A DNA stretch of 64,000 nt from Sphingobacteriaceae bacterium (GCA_947480015.1 CANKBS010000016.1:28188-92187), one strand, 5' to 3'; shown: positions 30,726 to 40,636, counted from the stretch's first letter. Numbers and translations are program-made. Notes: a model not told the origin generated them from the sequence alone.

Positions 30726-31983
30726 GGTTTTCGGTATAATTAAGATCTTTATGGAAGGTTTCTTTTAAATTGATCCAAGCAATTAGTGCTAATACAGCAA
30801 CAACAATGCCAACCCCAATGGCTGCCATTTTTGAATCGGGTTTACCATTTACATCTAAAAACAGCGATTCAAACATACGAAACAATAAACTTAAAAAGAT
30901 GACCGAACCCCGCACAAAATTAGGCGCCGTAGTGGTTGCGGTAGCGCGAATATTGGTGCCAAATAATTCGGCGGCGGTACTCATAAATACTGCCCAATAA
31001 CCGGTGGCAAAACCAATGATTGTAATAATGACATAATAATAGGTTTCTGAAATAATGGCATATTTAAAATAAAGGATCACCGAAAAGAAGGTCATGATCA
31101 TAAAAATAGCCAAGGCCTTTTTTCGGCTTTTTAAAAGTTGGGAGATTAAACCACTTGCCAAATCGCCCACAGTTATTCCTAAGTAGGCAAACATAATCGA
31201 TTTACCGGCATCGGGTTTAAACGAGGTTACACCCATTGAAAGGAAGATCTCAGGCGCAAACGTGATGAGGATCCCCATCACATACCAAACCGGTACTGCA
31301 ATCATGATGACGCTTAAATATTTTACAGCAGTTGCCCTAGTTTTAAACAAATCGAAAAAATGTCCTTTGCGGTGTTTTCCCTTTTTTATTTCTTCAAACA
31401 TGCCCGATTCTAAAATACCAAAACGCAGTACCAATAAGATTAAGCCCATGGCTCCGCCGAGGTAAAAACTATAACGCCAGTTTGTGATCACGTGTCCCAT
31501 GAAACCGGCTACCACAGCGCCAAAAACACCCACAGTAGCCACAATCATCGTGCCAATGCCCCGCCTTTCTTTGCTCATGCTTTCACTAACCAAGGTAATG
31601 CCTGCGCCCAATTCGCCGGCCAAACCAAAGCCTGAAATAAAACGCAATGCGGCATAAGCTGTTACGGTTGTAACCATGCCATTTAAAATATTGGCTAAAG
31701 AGTACATCAAAATAGAACCAAATAAAACTGAGAGTCGTCCTTTTTTATCACCTAAAATACCCCAAAATAATCCACCAATGAGCATACCGCCCATTTGCCA
31801 GTTAAGTAGGGCCATGCCAATATTTTTTAAATTTTGTGGAGTGGCCTCGCTACCTAATATTTCGCTAAGTGAATCTTTTCGCTCCACACTAAAAAGCACA
31901 AGGTCGTAGATATCAACAAAATAGCCTAATGCAGCTACAATGATTATTTTGTTAAGTGATGAAGCTTTCATTGATCCATACAT
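30718..31983 (-). CDS. MFS transporter (metabolite:H+ symporter type)
   Basis: 421 aa with 12 predicted transmembrane helices. Family marks: GYFVDIYDLVLFSVERKD in helix 1 (the D..D pattern of the sugar/carboxylate porter group), GDKKGRLSVLFGS between helices 2 and 3, and a second half with FFSVILYFKY and NIRATATTTAPNFVRG. Likely imports an organic acid or sugar with protons. Substrate unknown. Confidence 0.8.
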   Translation of the reverse strand: MYGSMKASSLNKIIIVAALGYFVDIYDLVLFSVERKDSLSEILGSEATPQNLKNIGMALLNWQMGGMLIGGLFWGILGDKKGRLSVLFGSILMYSLANILNGMVTTVTAYAALRFISGFGLAGELGAGITLVSESMSKERRGIGTMIVATVGVFGAVVAGFMGHVITNWRYSFYLGGAMGLILLVLRFGILESGMFEEIKKGKHRKGHFFDLFKTRATAVKYLSVIMIAVPVWYVMGILITFAPEIFLSMGVTSFKPDAGKSIMFAYLGITVGDLASGLISQLLKSRKKALAIFMIMTFFSVILYFKYAIISETYYYVIITIIGFATGYWAVFMSTAAELFGTNIRATATTTAPNFVRGSVIFLSLLFRMFESLFLDVNGKPDSKMAAIGVGIVVAVLALIAWINLKETFHKDLNYTENHE

Positions 31984-31987
31984 AAAA

Positions 31988-33895
31988 TCAGCGCTTCAGA
32001 ATTTTTTTAAGTGAACTTCCTTTTGACGTTTTTACTTTGACCAAATAAATGGCATCCGCAAGCGCACTACCATTTAATTGAATAAGGGTGTCGTTAGGCT
32101 GCATGGCTCCGGTTAATAATACATGACCCATTAAGTCATAAATTTCAATTGAAATATTTTCGTAAGTAGCCTCCGTTAACTGTATGGTAATGATGTCGGT
32201 TACTGGGTCAGAAAAGGCTTCAAACCCGAAGGTAAGGTCAAATTTTATTTGTTTGAAAGGGGTGGTATCGCTGCAGGGTACACTTAACTGATTATCCACT
32301 TTTAAATAAGCTTGGTAAGTACTTTTAAAGGTATTGGTATAGGTGTGCACAACTGATTGACCGGTTCCGCTTGTGCCATCTCCAAAGTACCAGGTAAAGG
32401 CACTCAACGAATTAGTAATCACAGAAGTGCTGGTGAAACGCACCGATTTATCTTCATACAAATCAACATTAAAAGAAGCCTTTAGGTTACAGGTCCTTAC
32501 ACAGGGCATTTTTGGTAAGCCCCAACCCATAGCGTTATTCGGACTAAGTGAATTAGTCCCTAATTTTTTTAAGGAATCTAACACTTTCATGGCCGTTAAA
32601 TTACGATTGGCTTGCCAGAAACATGCCACAGCACCTGCTAATACAGGCGTTGCAAACGAAGTGCCATTTCCCGGAAAACAAACATTGGGCTGATCACACA
32701 CCCAGGTATTGCCCCCGCGGGCAACTAAATCGGGTTTAATGCGACCATCTGATGTTGGGCCCCAGGAGCTAAAACCCGTCACCGCGCCTACACTATCTAC
32801 CGCTCCTACGGTACAAATACTATCGGCATCGGCAGGTACAGCAATGTAATGCCAAGGATTTCCACCTTCATTACCGGCAGCATTTAACACAAATAAACCT
32901 TTGCGTGCGGCCATCGTTGCGGCAATACTCATGGGAGCTGTTCGGCCATTTAGCGTGGCATACGTATGGTTTTGGGTGGGATCGTCAAATTCATTATAAG
33001 CCAATGACGTGGTTAAAATATCTACCCCAACCGAGTCGGCAAACTCTGCTCCTCTTATCCAATTGTATTCTTCGGAGATGGTTTCTGTTGCTCCATTTTC
33101 GGTTACCAATAACCAATATTTAGCTTTGGGTGCTGAACCTAAAACGATGCCTGGTTTATTGCCTGCCATGCAAGACAATACCATGGTGCCGTGTGAACCG
33201 CCTTGATACGCATTGTTATCACCGGTAACAAAATTTCGGGTCCCTAAAATACCGCCACCCTTGCGTAAGCTGTCAAAAACCGGACTCGACTCAACACTAA
33301 TAAAACCCACATCCAGCACGGCAATGGTCATTCCTTGTCCACGGTAACCTTTGCCGTGGTAACAATCGACATTGAGTTGTTTATTTTGCCAATACGATCT
33401 TCCAAAATTATAGCCATTGGACGTATCGGCCGCGGTGCCACGCGCTTCAGGTGTAGAAGTATCTTCAAGTAAGGCTTTAGGTTCGGGGATGTTAACTTTA
33501 TAACGATTTACTTTAGCCGTGTTTTGAACAAAGGTAAAATTTGAAATGGCCGTTAGAGCTGCCGGAGCCACCGCAGCACTATCAATGGCCACCACTACCC
33601 CATTAAGCCATTTAGAAACATAAAGCACTTTTACACCAGAAACATTTTCAACTTGAGAAATGTAGGTAGGTGTTACGGGTAAATCGCTTGGATGGATGGC
33701 TATGTTTTGAGCGGTACGTCGCGCGATGGATGCTGCGCTTAAAAAGGCAGAAGGATTAGAAATGGTAAATGGCGTTCCGGTTTTGTTTTTAAAATTAACC
33801 CAATATTTCACCGAAGGGGCCGGTGCAGCGTTTAAAGCAAGTACAGAGCAAAAAATCCAACATCCAACAAGTAATGAGATCCTATTCTTATTCAT
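31988..33895 (-). CDS. Secreted subtilisin-like serine protease with PKD and T9SS sorting domain
   Basis: 635 aa. Signal peptide 1-24. S8 catalytic triad: Asp195 (IAVLDVGF), His235 (GSHGTMVLS), Ser413 (GNGTSFATPVLAG); oxyanion Asn342 (NAAGNEG). After the catalytic domain a PKD domain (about 465-555, FTWYFGDGTSGTGQS) and a C-terminal type A sorting domain (about 560-635, IEIYDLMGHVL, ADAIYLVKVKTSKGSSLKK). Exported by T9SS to the surface or medium to degrade proteins. Overlaps the lipoprotein gene upstream by 8 bp. Confidence 0.9.
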   Translation of the reverse strand: MNKNRISLLVGCWIFCSVLALNAAPAPSVKYWVNFKNKTGTPFTISNPSAFLSAASIARRTAQNIAIHPSDLPVTPTYISQVENVSGVKVLYVSKWLNGVVVAIDSAAVAPAALTAISNFTFVQNTAKVNRYKVNIPEPKALLEDTSTPEARGTAADTSNGYNFGRSYWQNKQLNVDCYHGKGYRGQGMTIAVLDVGFISVESSPVFDSLRKGGGILGTRNFVTGDNNAYQGGSHGTMVLSCMAGNKPGIVLGSAPKAKYWLLVTENGATETISEEYNWIRGAEFADSVGVDILTTSLAYNEFDDPTQNHTYATLNGRTAPMSIAATMAARKGLFVLNAAGNEGGNPWHYIAVPADADSICTVGAVDSVGAVTGFSSWGPTSDGRIKPDLVARGGNTWVCDQPNVCFPGNGTSFATPVLAGAVACFWQANRNLTAMKVLDSLKKLGTNSLSPNNAMGWGLPKMPCVRTCNLKASFNVDLYEDKSVRFTSTSVITNSLSAFTWYFGDGTSGTGQSVVHTYTNTFKSTYQAYLKVDNQLSVPCSDTTPFKQIKFDLTFGFEAFSDPVTDIITIQLTEATYENISIEIYDLMGHVLLTGAMQPNDTLIQLNGSALADAIYLVKVKTSKGSSLKKILKR

Positions 33896-34604
33896 ATCCG
33901 TAAGTTACCAATGTTTGTTTATAAATGATTCCACTTTCAATTCTATTTTCTACAGGTTTACCGGGCGCAATGGCATTTGAGAGTAGATCAACGATTTCAC
34001 GGTGCACCAATCCAATGCCTCTGGCATATTTTTCCTGATAATGTTGATATGAAATTAAGGTTCTGAATTCTTTTTGTTCAACCTGCAGTACTTGCTCTAA
34101 GTGAATTTGATTAACTACCTCAGGATTATCCAGATAGATATAACTATATAAGCGTTCACCTAGGTTATTATACGCATTACCATTCCAGGTTTTTTTTGTG
34201 CTGAGTGGAAAAACGAGTTTCGTATAGCGAATATTATCTTCAACTACTTGCACATTAGTTTGATTCGCGTTTACTAACCATACCTGTTTAATCGTCCAGG
34301 GTATGCTGTCATAAGCCATTTTTGGATCGTAACGTTTTATATAGCGCTCGAGGCGAATGGCCGGTTGACCGAGGTTATCGGTAAAACTATCGCTTAATTT
34401 TTCTTTGATGCGGTATTTAAATTGCAGGGTGTCTTTTGGGATTTCGGTGTATACCGTGCTATCTATATCATACACCACAAATTTACCTTTGGTGGTTGGG
34501 TAATAATCAAGACCTAAATTCAGCTTGCTTTCGGGTATCTTTTTTTTGATACAAGCTTGCAAACTAATGGCCAAAATACAGGCTATGAAACTATTTTTTT
34601 TCAA
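33888..34604 (-). CDS. Lipoprotein of unknown function
   Basis: 238 aa from TTG 34604; no in-frame ATG gives a signal peptide. Lipobox about ISLQAC (Cys18). Mature part is beta-rich (DYYPTTKGKFVVYDIDSTVY, YRIKEKLSD, KQVWLVNANQTNVQVVED). This resembles other Bacteroidota lipoproteins of unknown role. It overlaps the subtilase gene, so the two are coexpressed and may cooperate. Confidence 0.6.
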   Translation of the reverse strand: MKKNSFIACILAISLQACIKKKIPESKLNLGLDYYPTTKGKFVVYDIDSTVYTEIPKDTLQFKYRIKEKLSDSFTDNLGQPAIRLERYIKRYDPKMAYDSIPWTIKQVWLVNANQTNVQVVEDNIRYTKLVFPLSTKKTWNGNAYNNLGERLYSYIYLDNPEVVNQIHLEQVLQVEQKEFRTLISYQHYQEKYARGIGLVHREIVDLLSNAIAPGKPVENRIESGIIYKQTLVTYGYE

Positions 34605-34680
34605 TCATTTAAAGGTAATAAAAAAAAATAAAAAGAAAGGGGGCTTTAATTATTTTCCAAGCGCGAAAAAAAAACTAAAC

Positions 34681-35538
34681 TTAAAAACCATAACCCTTGT
34701 GCGTACGGGTAAACTCGTCATCTTCAAACTTTGGATTTACCTGCAGGAAGTGGTAATTGTATTCTTCAAAAAGTCCTTTATCATCATTCACCATCATGGA
34801 GATGGGTAAAAAATAAAGCATGTCAACATACATGGTAACTGTGCGGGCGTACCAGGTTGGAATTTTTATGACCTGCCCTTTTTTAAGAATATCAAAATAA
34901 TCGTTGAATTTAGGATTCTTCTCAAGGATCATGTATTCGGCAATGTGGAATTTACGGGCAATGGAAGTAATACTTTCACCTTCACCAATGGTATAATCAA
35001 CGTATTTAAAGTCCTTATTATCAATGAGTATTTTGTAACAGGGGCGGTTATTGATACGTTCTTCACCGGCCAGAATAAAGGTATCGTCAAATTTATCGCC
35101 CAAACGATCGATGGTATTTTGAATAACACTTGCAAAGTAATCGTAACCCATTTCGTTGAGTGTATGGTGTTGATCTTGACGCATGAGGTTACCCATTGGG
35201 TCGAGGTTAAGATTAAAAAAGGCGAAAGAACTTGGTTTTACTAAGGCTTTATCATCGTTTATACCATGTATCCAAAGCACTTCAATGCCTTTGATATAGA
35301 GGTAAATGAGACGAGGATTACGGTTAAACTTAACGGCACTTTCGTAATGATTAAAACCTTTTTTACCGCGTTCAGTTATTTTTAAATGGTATTTTAAACC
35401 CTTCACTTCCTTAATGGCTTTGAGGCTTTTTGAAACAATGTCATAACTGCTTAATTCTACTTTTTGAGAAAACGTAAACAGAGTATGCAGTAATAAAACC
35501 AGAAATATAAAAACGGACCGTTTTGCTTTAAAAATCAT
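34681..35538 (-). CDS. DUF1571-like exported protein with inserted LysM domain
   Basis: 285 aa. Signal peptide 1-25 (ends TFSQ). The body resembles DUF1571 lipid-transport-like proteins (YHLKITERGKKGFNHYESAVKF, PRLIYLYIKGIEVLWI). Residues about 181-228 (YTIGEGESITSIARKFH, ILEKNPKFNDYFDILKKGQ, IKIPT) are a LysM domain, placed inside rather than at an end. LysM binds peptidoglycan, so the protein probably bridges cell wall and envelope. Odd architecture. Confidence 0.65.
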   Translation of the reverse strand: MIFKAKRSVFIFLVLLLHTLFTFSQKVELSSYDIVSKSLKAIKEVKGLKYHLKITERGKKGFNHYESAVKFNRNPRLIYLYIKGIEVLWIHGINDDKALVKPSSFAFFNLNLDPMGNLMRQDQHHTLNEMGYDYFASVIQNTIDRLGDKFDDTFILAGEERINNRPCYKILIDNKDFKYVDYTIGEGESITSIARKFHIAEYMILEKNPKFNDYFDILKKGQVIKIPTWYARTVTMYVDMLYFLPISMMVNDDKGLFEEYNYHFLQVNPKFEDDEFTRTHKGYGF

Positions 35539-35639
35539 AGAGCGGCAAAAATACTACATTCGAAAGAATGGCTGACATAAAAAGATTTAATTTTTGAAAT
35601 TATTTGATAAATAGTTGATGGAAGGCCTTTTTGTTTCTT

Positions 35640-35666
35640 TATATTTGAAATAGAAGATTACATTTG
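35640..35666 (+). promoter_or_regulatory. Two candidate -7 elements before the HU/SPOR gene
   Basis: TATATTTG (35640-35647; TTG 22 nt upstream at 35615-35617) and TACATTTG (35659-35666) both fit TAnnTTTG. They give leaders of about 25 and 7 nt before ATG 35679. Confidence 0.45.
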
Positions 35667-35678
35667 TGATTCTGTAAA

Positions 35679-36749
35679 ATGAACGTGCAACAAACCATAA
35701 TGAAAGGTATTAAGGAACAACTTTTCCTTAACGACTATTTGGTATTGCCTAATTTTGGGGGGTTTGTGCTAAAGGCGCGACCAGCCCATTTTTCAGTAAG
35801 CGGTGCACAGTTAATGCCACCCTCTAAAACAGTGAGTTTTAATGCCCAGTTAAAACAAAACGATGGTATTTTAGCCTTGTGGTTGCAGCAAAAACTTAAT
35901 TGTGAGGCTTCTGATGCATTAAATCATTTGCTGGAATTTTCGGCTTATTGCAGTAGTTTATTAGTGGCCAAACGTCGCCTAAGCATTGATGGCATTGGCT
36001 TTTTCTATTTAGACTTCGAAAACAATACCTGTTTTGAACCACAGCAAGATGCTAATTTTTTAAGTGCGGGTTTTGGACTGTCGACACTTAGTATTAGTGA
36101 ATTAGAGCCGGTAAAAGTTGAATTAAAACGTGAGTCGGTTTTTGTTGATAGAACAGCTGAAAGGCATATAGAAGAGCAGGAAAATGTAAAAACGCGGCGT
36201 AACTACCGCCGATTGGTATTACCGGCCATGTTTAGCATTTTATTTATTTCTTTGTTTTTACTTTTTGTATCTAACCAAAAAATGAAAGGTGAATTACAAT
36301 CCGCGCTTTTCTCAACCAATGCCAGACTTAATTACAGTCCTATTAGCTACCCCGATTTAAATTTAGCCGCAGAAATGGTTTCGAACAATGTTTATGTGGC
36401 CGATGCCAATGGCATTGCAGCTTTAAACATTGATAACGATAAAAGCATTGCAGTGAAAACGGAATTAAAACCATTTAACCATTTGAACCTGAGCAGTTCG
36501 AATACAAAGGCAGTAAGCCATTCAGGTAATTTTGAAGTGGTTTTAGGTTGTTTTTCAATTCGTGATAACGCCACAAAAATGATTTCAAAATTAGATGCTC
36601 AAAATTTGGAAGCTGTGATAAGCGGGCAGAATGCTAAGGGCATGTACATTGTTGCAAATGGTTATTTCGACACGAAAGATCAAGCCATTGAACGTTTGCA
36701 ACAATTAAAAGGCAAGTTTCCAAATGCCTGGATCAAACAACGCAATTAA
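35679..36749 (+). CDS. CCDC81-like HU domain, transmembrane and SPOR domain protein
   Basis: 356 aa. Residues about 1-125 form the prokaryotic CCDC81/HU-like DNA-binding domain (IKEQLFLNDYLVLPNFGGFVL, RLSIDGIGFFYLD). A single transmembrane helix lies at about 183-203 (LVLPAMFSILFISLFLLF). The periplasmic C-terminus (about 285-356, FEVVLGCFSIRDNATKMI, MYIVANGYFDTKDQAIE) is a SPOR domain that binds denuded glycan strands at the division septum. It may couple nucleoid or cytoplasmic factors to septal wall. The order HU-TM-SPOR is typical of Bacteroidota. Confidence 0.85.
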   Translation: MNVQQTIMKGIKEQLFLNDYLVLPNFGGFVLKARPAHFSVSGAQLMPPSKTVSFNAQLKQNDGILALWLQQKLNCEASDALNHLLEFSAYCSSLLVAKRRLSIDGIGFFYLDFENNTCFEPQQDANFLSAGFGLSTLSISELEPVKVELKRESVFVDRTAERHIEEQENVKTRRNYRRLVLPAMFSILFISLFLLFVSNQKMKGELQSALFSTNARLNYSPISYPDLNLAAEMVSNNVYVADANGIAALNIDNDKSIAVKTELKPFNHLNLSSSNTKAVSHSGNFEVVLGCFSIRDNATKMISKLDAQNLEAVISGQNAKGMYIVANGYFDTKDQAIERLQQLKGKFPNAWIKQRN

Positions 36750-36815
36750 TTTTTTTGGTTAAATCTTAAACCTAATTTATTTTCTCGGTGCCTCAGTAAG
36801 TTTGTGTTAATTGTT

Positions 36816-37367
36816 CTATTGGCTCTCGAGATCTTGTTTACGGCGTTTTTTGTAAATGTATACTGCCAGCATTAAGGTGGCCGCAAAACCAATTAATCCA
36901 AGAATACCCCAAACCAATCCTGATGTTGATTTAATCACCACTAAAAACACAATGGCCACTAAAAATATGGTTGCCAATTCGTTTAAGAGTCGAAGTTTGA
37001 ATGAAGAATACGAAAAAACACCTCTTTTTTGTTGGTTAATAATACGCTGGCATTCGAGGTGATACAGGGCTAATAAAACAACCGTGATGAGTTTTAGCCA
37101 CATCCAGGGTTGATTAAAATAATAGTCAAAATTGTTAAAGTACATCCAGAAACCAAAAATAAAAGTTCCAAGCATCGCCGGCCAGCCAATAATATTAAAA
37201 AGTTTTTTTTGCATAAAAACCAACTGTTCGGTAATAATAGTTTTCTTAGGTTCGGGTTTTTGTTGTGCATCGGTACAATAAATAAATAACCGTACAATAT
37301 AGAACAGCGCTGCAAACCAGCTAACTACAAACACAATATGAATGGCTTTGAGATATAAAATTTCCAT
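36816..37367 (-). CDS. hemJ: Protoporphyrinogen IX oxidase HemJ family (CopD-like) membrane protein
   Basis: 183 aa with four or five transmembrane helices. Conserved HemJ marks: LKAIHIVFVVSWFAALFYIVRLFIY with the functional His near residue 10, and PWMWLKLITVVLLALYHLEC with the conserved Lys. HemJ oxidises protoporphyrinogen IX to protoporphyrin IX in heme synthesis. The C-terminal basic tail is cytoplasmic. Divergent from the thioesterase at 37415. Confidence 0.8.
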   Translation of the reverse strand: MEILYLKAIHIVFVVSWFAALFYIVRLFIYCTDAQQKPEPKKTIITEQLVFMQKKLFNIIGWPAMLGTFIFGFWMYFNNFDYYFNQPWMWLKLITVVLLALYHLECQRIINQQKRGVFSYSSFKLRLLNELATIFLVAIVFLVVIKSTSGLVWGILGLIGFAATLMLAVYIYKKRRKQDLESQ

Positions 37368-37391
37368 ACAGCAAAAGTAAGGTATTATATG

Positions 37392-37399
37392 TAAATTTG
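37392..37399 (+). promoter_or_regulatory. -7 promoter element for the thioesterase gene
   Basis: TAAATTTG fits TAnnTTTG; transcript start expected near 37405, 10 nt before ATG 37415. It overlaps a TTG that would otherwise extend the gene, which argues for the ATG start. Confidence 0.45.
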
Positions 37400-37414
37400 T
37401 GCCCTTATACTCTT

Positions 37415-37927
37415 ATGAAATCGAAAACACCTTCGCAGTCCGTAACCATTAATACCGAAGTGGTATTGCCAAATGATACCAACCATGTTGGCAATTTATT
37501 TGGCGGTAAACTCATGCAATGGGTTGATATTACAGCAGCTATAGCGGCACAACGGCATTGTGGTCGGGTGGTTGTTACGGCCGCAATCAATCACGTTTCA
37601 TTTGACAACCCCATTAAACAAAATTCGGTTGTTACCTTAGAAGCCAAGGTGAGTCGATCGTTTAGCAGTAGTATGGAAGTGTATGTGGATGTGTTTGTAG
37701 AAAATACCACAACCGGTGCGAAAACAAAATGTAACGAGGCTATTCTAACCTTTGTAGCCATCGATCAAAATGGCTCTCCCCTACCCGTTCCGCCATTAGC
37801 GCCGGAAACGGAACAAGAGAAAAAACGTTTTGAAGGAGCACTTCGTCGTCGTCAATTATCGTTAGTGATTGCCGGAAGAATGAAAGCTGCAGATGCCACC
37901 GAATTAAAAGCGCTTTTTGCCGAGTAA
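37415..37927 (+). CDS. Acyl-CoA thioesterase (hotdog fold)
   Basis: 170 aa from ATG 37415. Hotdog-fold marks: VLPNDTNHVGNLFGGKLMQWVDITAAIAA (with the catalytic Asn/Asp region), VTAAINHVSFDNPIKQNSVVTLEAKVSRSFSSSMEVYVDVF in two blocks, TFVAIDQNGSPLPVPPL. Hydrolyses acyl-CoA to free acid and CoA in the cytoplasm. The C-terminal tail (EKKRFEGALRRRQ) is typical of the YciA/BFIT-like group. Chain-length preference not visible. Confidence 0.9.
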   Translation: MKSKTPSQSVTINTEVVLPNDTNHVGNLFGGKLMQWVDITAAIAAQRHCGRVVVTAAINHVSFDNPIKQNSVVTLEAKVSRSFSSSMEVYVDVFVENTTTGAKTKCNEAILTFVAIDQNGSPLPVPPLAPETEQEKKRFEGALRRRQLSLVIAGRMKAADATELKALFAE

Positions 37928-37929
37928 AT

Positions 37930-39477
37930 TTATTTTTCTTTTATTGCTTTTATTGCTTTAGGTGGATGAAGATCAAAACGTGATTTTGGTCGTTTGGCAT
38001 ATTGCCAGTTAAAGCCCTTAAGTTTTGCGTTCTCTAAATCCACTGTTTTTAAAGGGTCGATGGTTCCTTCGGTATGTGGTTTTAAGGTCACTCGTTCAAT
38101 ATCACCGGCTTTCATCCACATGGTAATTTTATCACACGTGGTTTTATTTAATCCAACCGGTTTTTCTTTATTTTTAGGATAGTATAAAATTTCGGCATTA
38201 CTGCTTACAATCACTCGGCGAACGGTATCTTCCGAAATAAGGCCTTCGATGCTTTTGCCTGCCAATTGATTAAAACGAAGCGCATTGGTACTATCCAGCT
38301 GTTGAATTAAAAAAGCTTTTCCATCGAGTGAAAAGGCCTTCACCGAATTTTTGACGATGGTAATCCTAATTTGTTTTCCGGTACCTTGTGATAAATTGCT
38401 CCATAAAAACGGACTGTAAAATAATTGGAGTAATGAATCCTTGGTACTCATACTAGCGGAATCACATACAGCTTGCATGTCCTTTTTATATATGCGTACT
38501 TGATGAAAGGCATTTAAAAATTTATTTGCCGAATTTATGTCGCGGTGATAAAGCGTATCGGCCGCAATAAACAAGGTATCCAGATCAATTATTCTGGCAT
38601 AAATGGCTTTTTTGGTAATAAAGGCTTCTGACTTTTCTTGTTTGTATTGGATATAGTCGCCATAAATGACCGATTTTTGGGAGGTATCGGTTAGGCTTAC
38701 ATTTCTGTAGGCTCTGCCAATTTTGGCATTACGGTCGTAATACAAACTATCTCCTCGTAATTTCTGCTGTGAAGTGACTAATATGGCATTCTTGCTAAAT
38801 GCGGCACGTTCGAGTTCAGTATTATACCAACCGTTTTCGCAATAGATATAATCGGCTTTTGAAAGAATAATACTGGGTCCGAGAAAATAAGAGGTTTTCG
38901 TTGGAATCTTGTATTTAAGCGTATCGGAGTTCATTTTGTAATCGGGATTGGTAAGCACCACATCGTAGTGAAAGGTAGCTTCTTTGGTAGCTGAGTAATA
39001 ATGGCCGTTTTTACTTACCAGTGTGTTTTCTTTATTTACCAGAGTGCCGCCATTGTAATAATTGGCAATGGATTTGGCTACATCAAAAGTGAGGTAATTG
39101 GTAGTTAGGGTCATGTCCTTTTCAACACATTTCACGTTATTCTCTAGCGTGGCTATTTTTGTCTTGCTATCATAAATTAATTTTTCGCCGGTAACACGAA
39201 TGCTATCACCCTTGGTAATGAGGATATGACCGGTTGCCACCATGCGGTTTTCGTCCTCATACATATAGGCTGTATCGCAGTATAGAAGAGCACCATCGTT
39301 TTCACAAATCACATTTCCCCTTAAAATTTTAGCATTGTTTTTTTCGCGATCAAACGAGAGGCTTTCGGCCTGAATGATTTTAATGACCTTGGAAGAAGCG
39401 CCGGGCTTAGGATTAGTTTGGGCGCTAAGACCTAAACCGATACACATGATTAATATGAAAGCACTGAGTTTACACAT
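37930..39477 (-). CDS. OstA/LptA-like envelope protein
   Basis: 515 aa. Signal peptide 1-19 (ending GLSAQ). Then repeated beta-taco units of OstA/LptA type: VIKIIQAESLSFDREKNNAKIL, GNVICENDGALLYCDTAYMYEDENRMVATGHI, KGDSIRVTGEKLIYDSKTK, ATLENNVKC. In Bacteroidota this single long OstA-like protein accompanies the LPS export machinery; it would carry LPS across the periplasm. The LptF/G-type permease at 41830 on the same strand fits that role. It overlaps the glycosyltransferase upstream by 8 bp. Confidence 0.8.
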   Translation of the reverse strand: MCKLSAFILIMCIGLGLSAQTNPKPGASSKVIKIIQAESLSFDREKNNAKILRGNVICENDGALLYCDTAYMYEDENRMVATGHILITKGDSIRVTGEKLIYDSKTKIATLENNVKCVEKDMTLTTNYLTFDVAKSIANYYNGGTLVNKENTLVSKNGHYYSATKEATFHYDVVLTNPDYKMNSDTLKYKIPTKTSYFLGPSIILSKADYIYCENGWYNTELERAAFSKNAILVTSQQKLRGDSLYYDRNAKIGRAYRNVSLTDTSQKSVIYGDYIQYKQEKSEAFITKKAIYARIIDLDTLFIAADTLYHRDINSANKFLNAFHQVRIYKKDMQAVCDSASMSTKDSLLQLFYSPFLWSNLSQGTGKQIRITIVKNSVKAFSLDGKAFLIQQLDSTNALRFNQLAGKSIEGLISEDTVRRVIVSSNAEILYYPKNKEKPVGLNKTTCDKITMWMKAGDIERVTLKPHTEGTIDPLKTVDLENAKLKGFNWQYAKRPKSRFDLHPPKAIKAIKEK

Positions 39478-40636
39478 TTCTTTTAATTGGTTGCCACACG
39501 CTGCTTTTAATGCCTTTGGTAAATTTTATAAATCCTTCAAACAGTGCAAAATTCATGAGGTAAAAATGAGCGATAAATTTTAAGCCTGTATTTTGGAATT
39601 TAAAAATGTAATTAAAGAGTGGAAAAACAAAGCCAAAAAATTGAAAACAAAACAGAATCATAAATACAGGCTGTTGTATAGCCAGTAGCGCTGAGCTAAT
39701 GAGACAGATGAGCAGAAAAAAGGGTGTTAACCAACGCAGCACTTTATGTGACCAAAAGGTAAAACTAATGGCTTTCCAAAGTGGAAACAGCAGATTTTTA
39801 AAGAAAAATAAATTCTGAAAATTACCCGACGAGATACGCACCTTACGACTGTATTCACCAGCTGTATCGTTAGCCACATCTTCAATACAAATGGCATTGG
39901 GATTAAACAAGGTAAATTTTCCACGGTTTAACACCTGAATGGTAATAAAAAAATCATCTACAATAAACTTTAGAGGTACTTTACTGAACAAGTTATTACG
40001 AATGGCATAACAACCTCCTTCGGCGCCCATAATGAGGTTAAAGGCATTACTCTCACAGGCTTTGATTTTATTTTCGAGGGATAAGTATTTTTTTTCCTGG
40101 AACGAAATACCCTCGTTAGTAATCGATTCTTTAATAATATTTGCTGCTACGATGCCTACCCGTTCATCTTTAAATTGTTTTATCAGTTCAAAAATAGTGT
40201 CTGGCGTAAAAATCACATTGGCATCGGTCATAATGAGAATATCTTCATCACCCATCGATTGCAGGTGATTGATAATACTGATCTTCCCTACCCGACCGCT
40301 GAATTTCACCAATTCTAAGTTTTTATACTTTTGTTGAAGGTTTTCGATAATTTGATCAGTTGCATCGTTTGAAGCATCAGAACCTAAATAAACTTTAATG
40401 TTTTGAGCCGGGTAATCGGATTTAAATACCGATTCCAATTTTTCACCAATTACTTTTTCTTCATTATATGCAGCAATAAGCACCGCTACTTGTGGAAGGG
40501 TTTCTGTGCGATCGAATATATTTATTTTTGTTTTACTCTTTTTTACAAAGAACATCATGCCTAAAGGATAAAACAAATAGGTATGCAAAATGAGCAGCGC
40601 CGAAAAAATAAATATGATGAGCAGCAGATTATACAT
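39470..40636 (-). CDS. Family 2 glycosyltransferase with membrane helices
   Basis: 388 aa from ATG (complement of 40634-40636); this overlaps the GT4 stop by 8 bp. One N-terminal helix (LLLIIFIFSALLILHTYLFYPL), then the GT-A core: VAVLIAAYNEEKVIGEKLESV, LGSDASNDATDQII, ILIMTDANVIF (DxD-like), EGGCYAIRN and, unusually for this class, VDDFFI for the ED motif; then three C-terminal helices. Makes a polymer or lipid-linked sugar at the inner membrane. In an operon with a GT4 and LPS transport genes. Confidence 0.8.
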   Translation of the reverse strand: MYNLLLIIFIFSALLILHTYLFYPLGMMFFVKKSKTKINIFDRTETLPQVAVLIAAYNEEKVIGEKLESVFKSDYPAQNIKVYLGSDASNDATDQIIENLQQKYKNLELVKFSGRVGKISIINHLQSMGDEDILIMTDANVIFTPDTIFELIKQFKDERVGIVAANIIKESITNEGISFQEKKYLSLENKIKACESNAFNLIMGAEGGCYAIRNNLFSKVPLKFIVDDFFITIQVLNRGKFTLFNPNAICIEDVANDTAGEYSRKVRISSGNFQNLFFFKNLLFPLWKAISFTFWSHKVLRWLTPFFLLICLISSALLAIQQPVFMILFCFQFFGFVFPLFNYIFKFQNTGLKFIAHFYLMNFALFEGFIKFTKGIKSSVWQPIKRNV

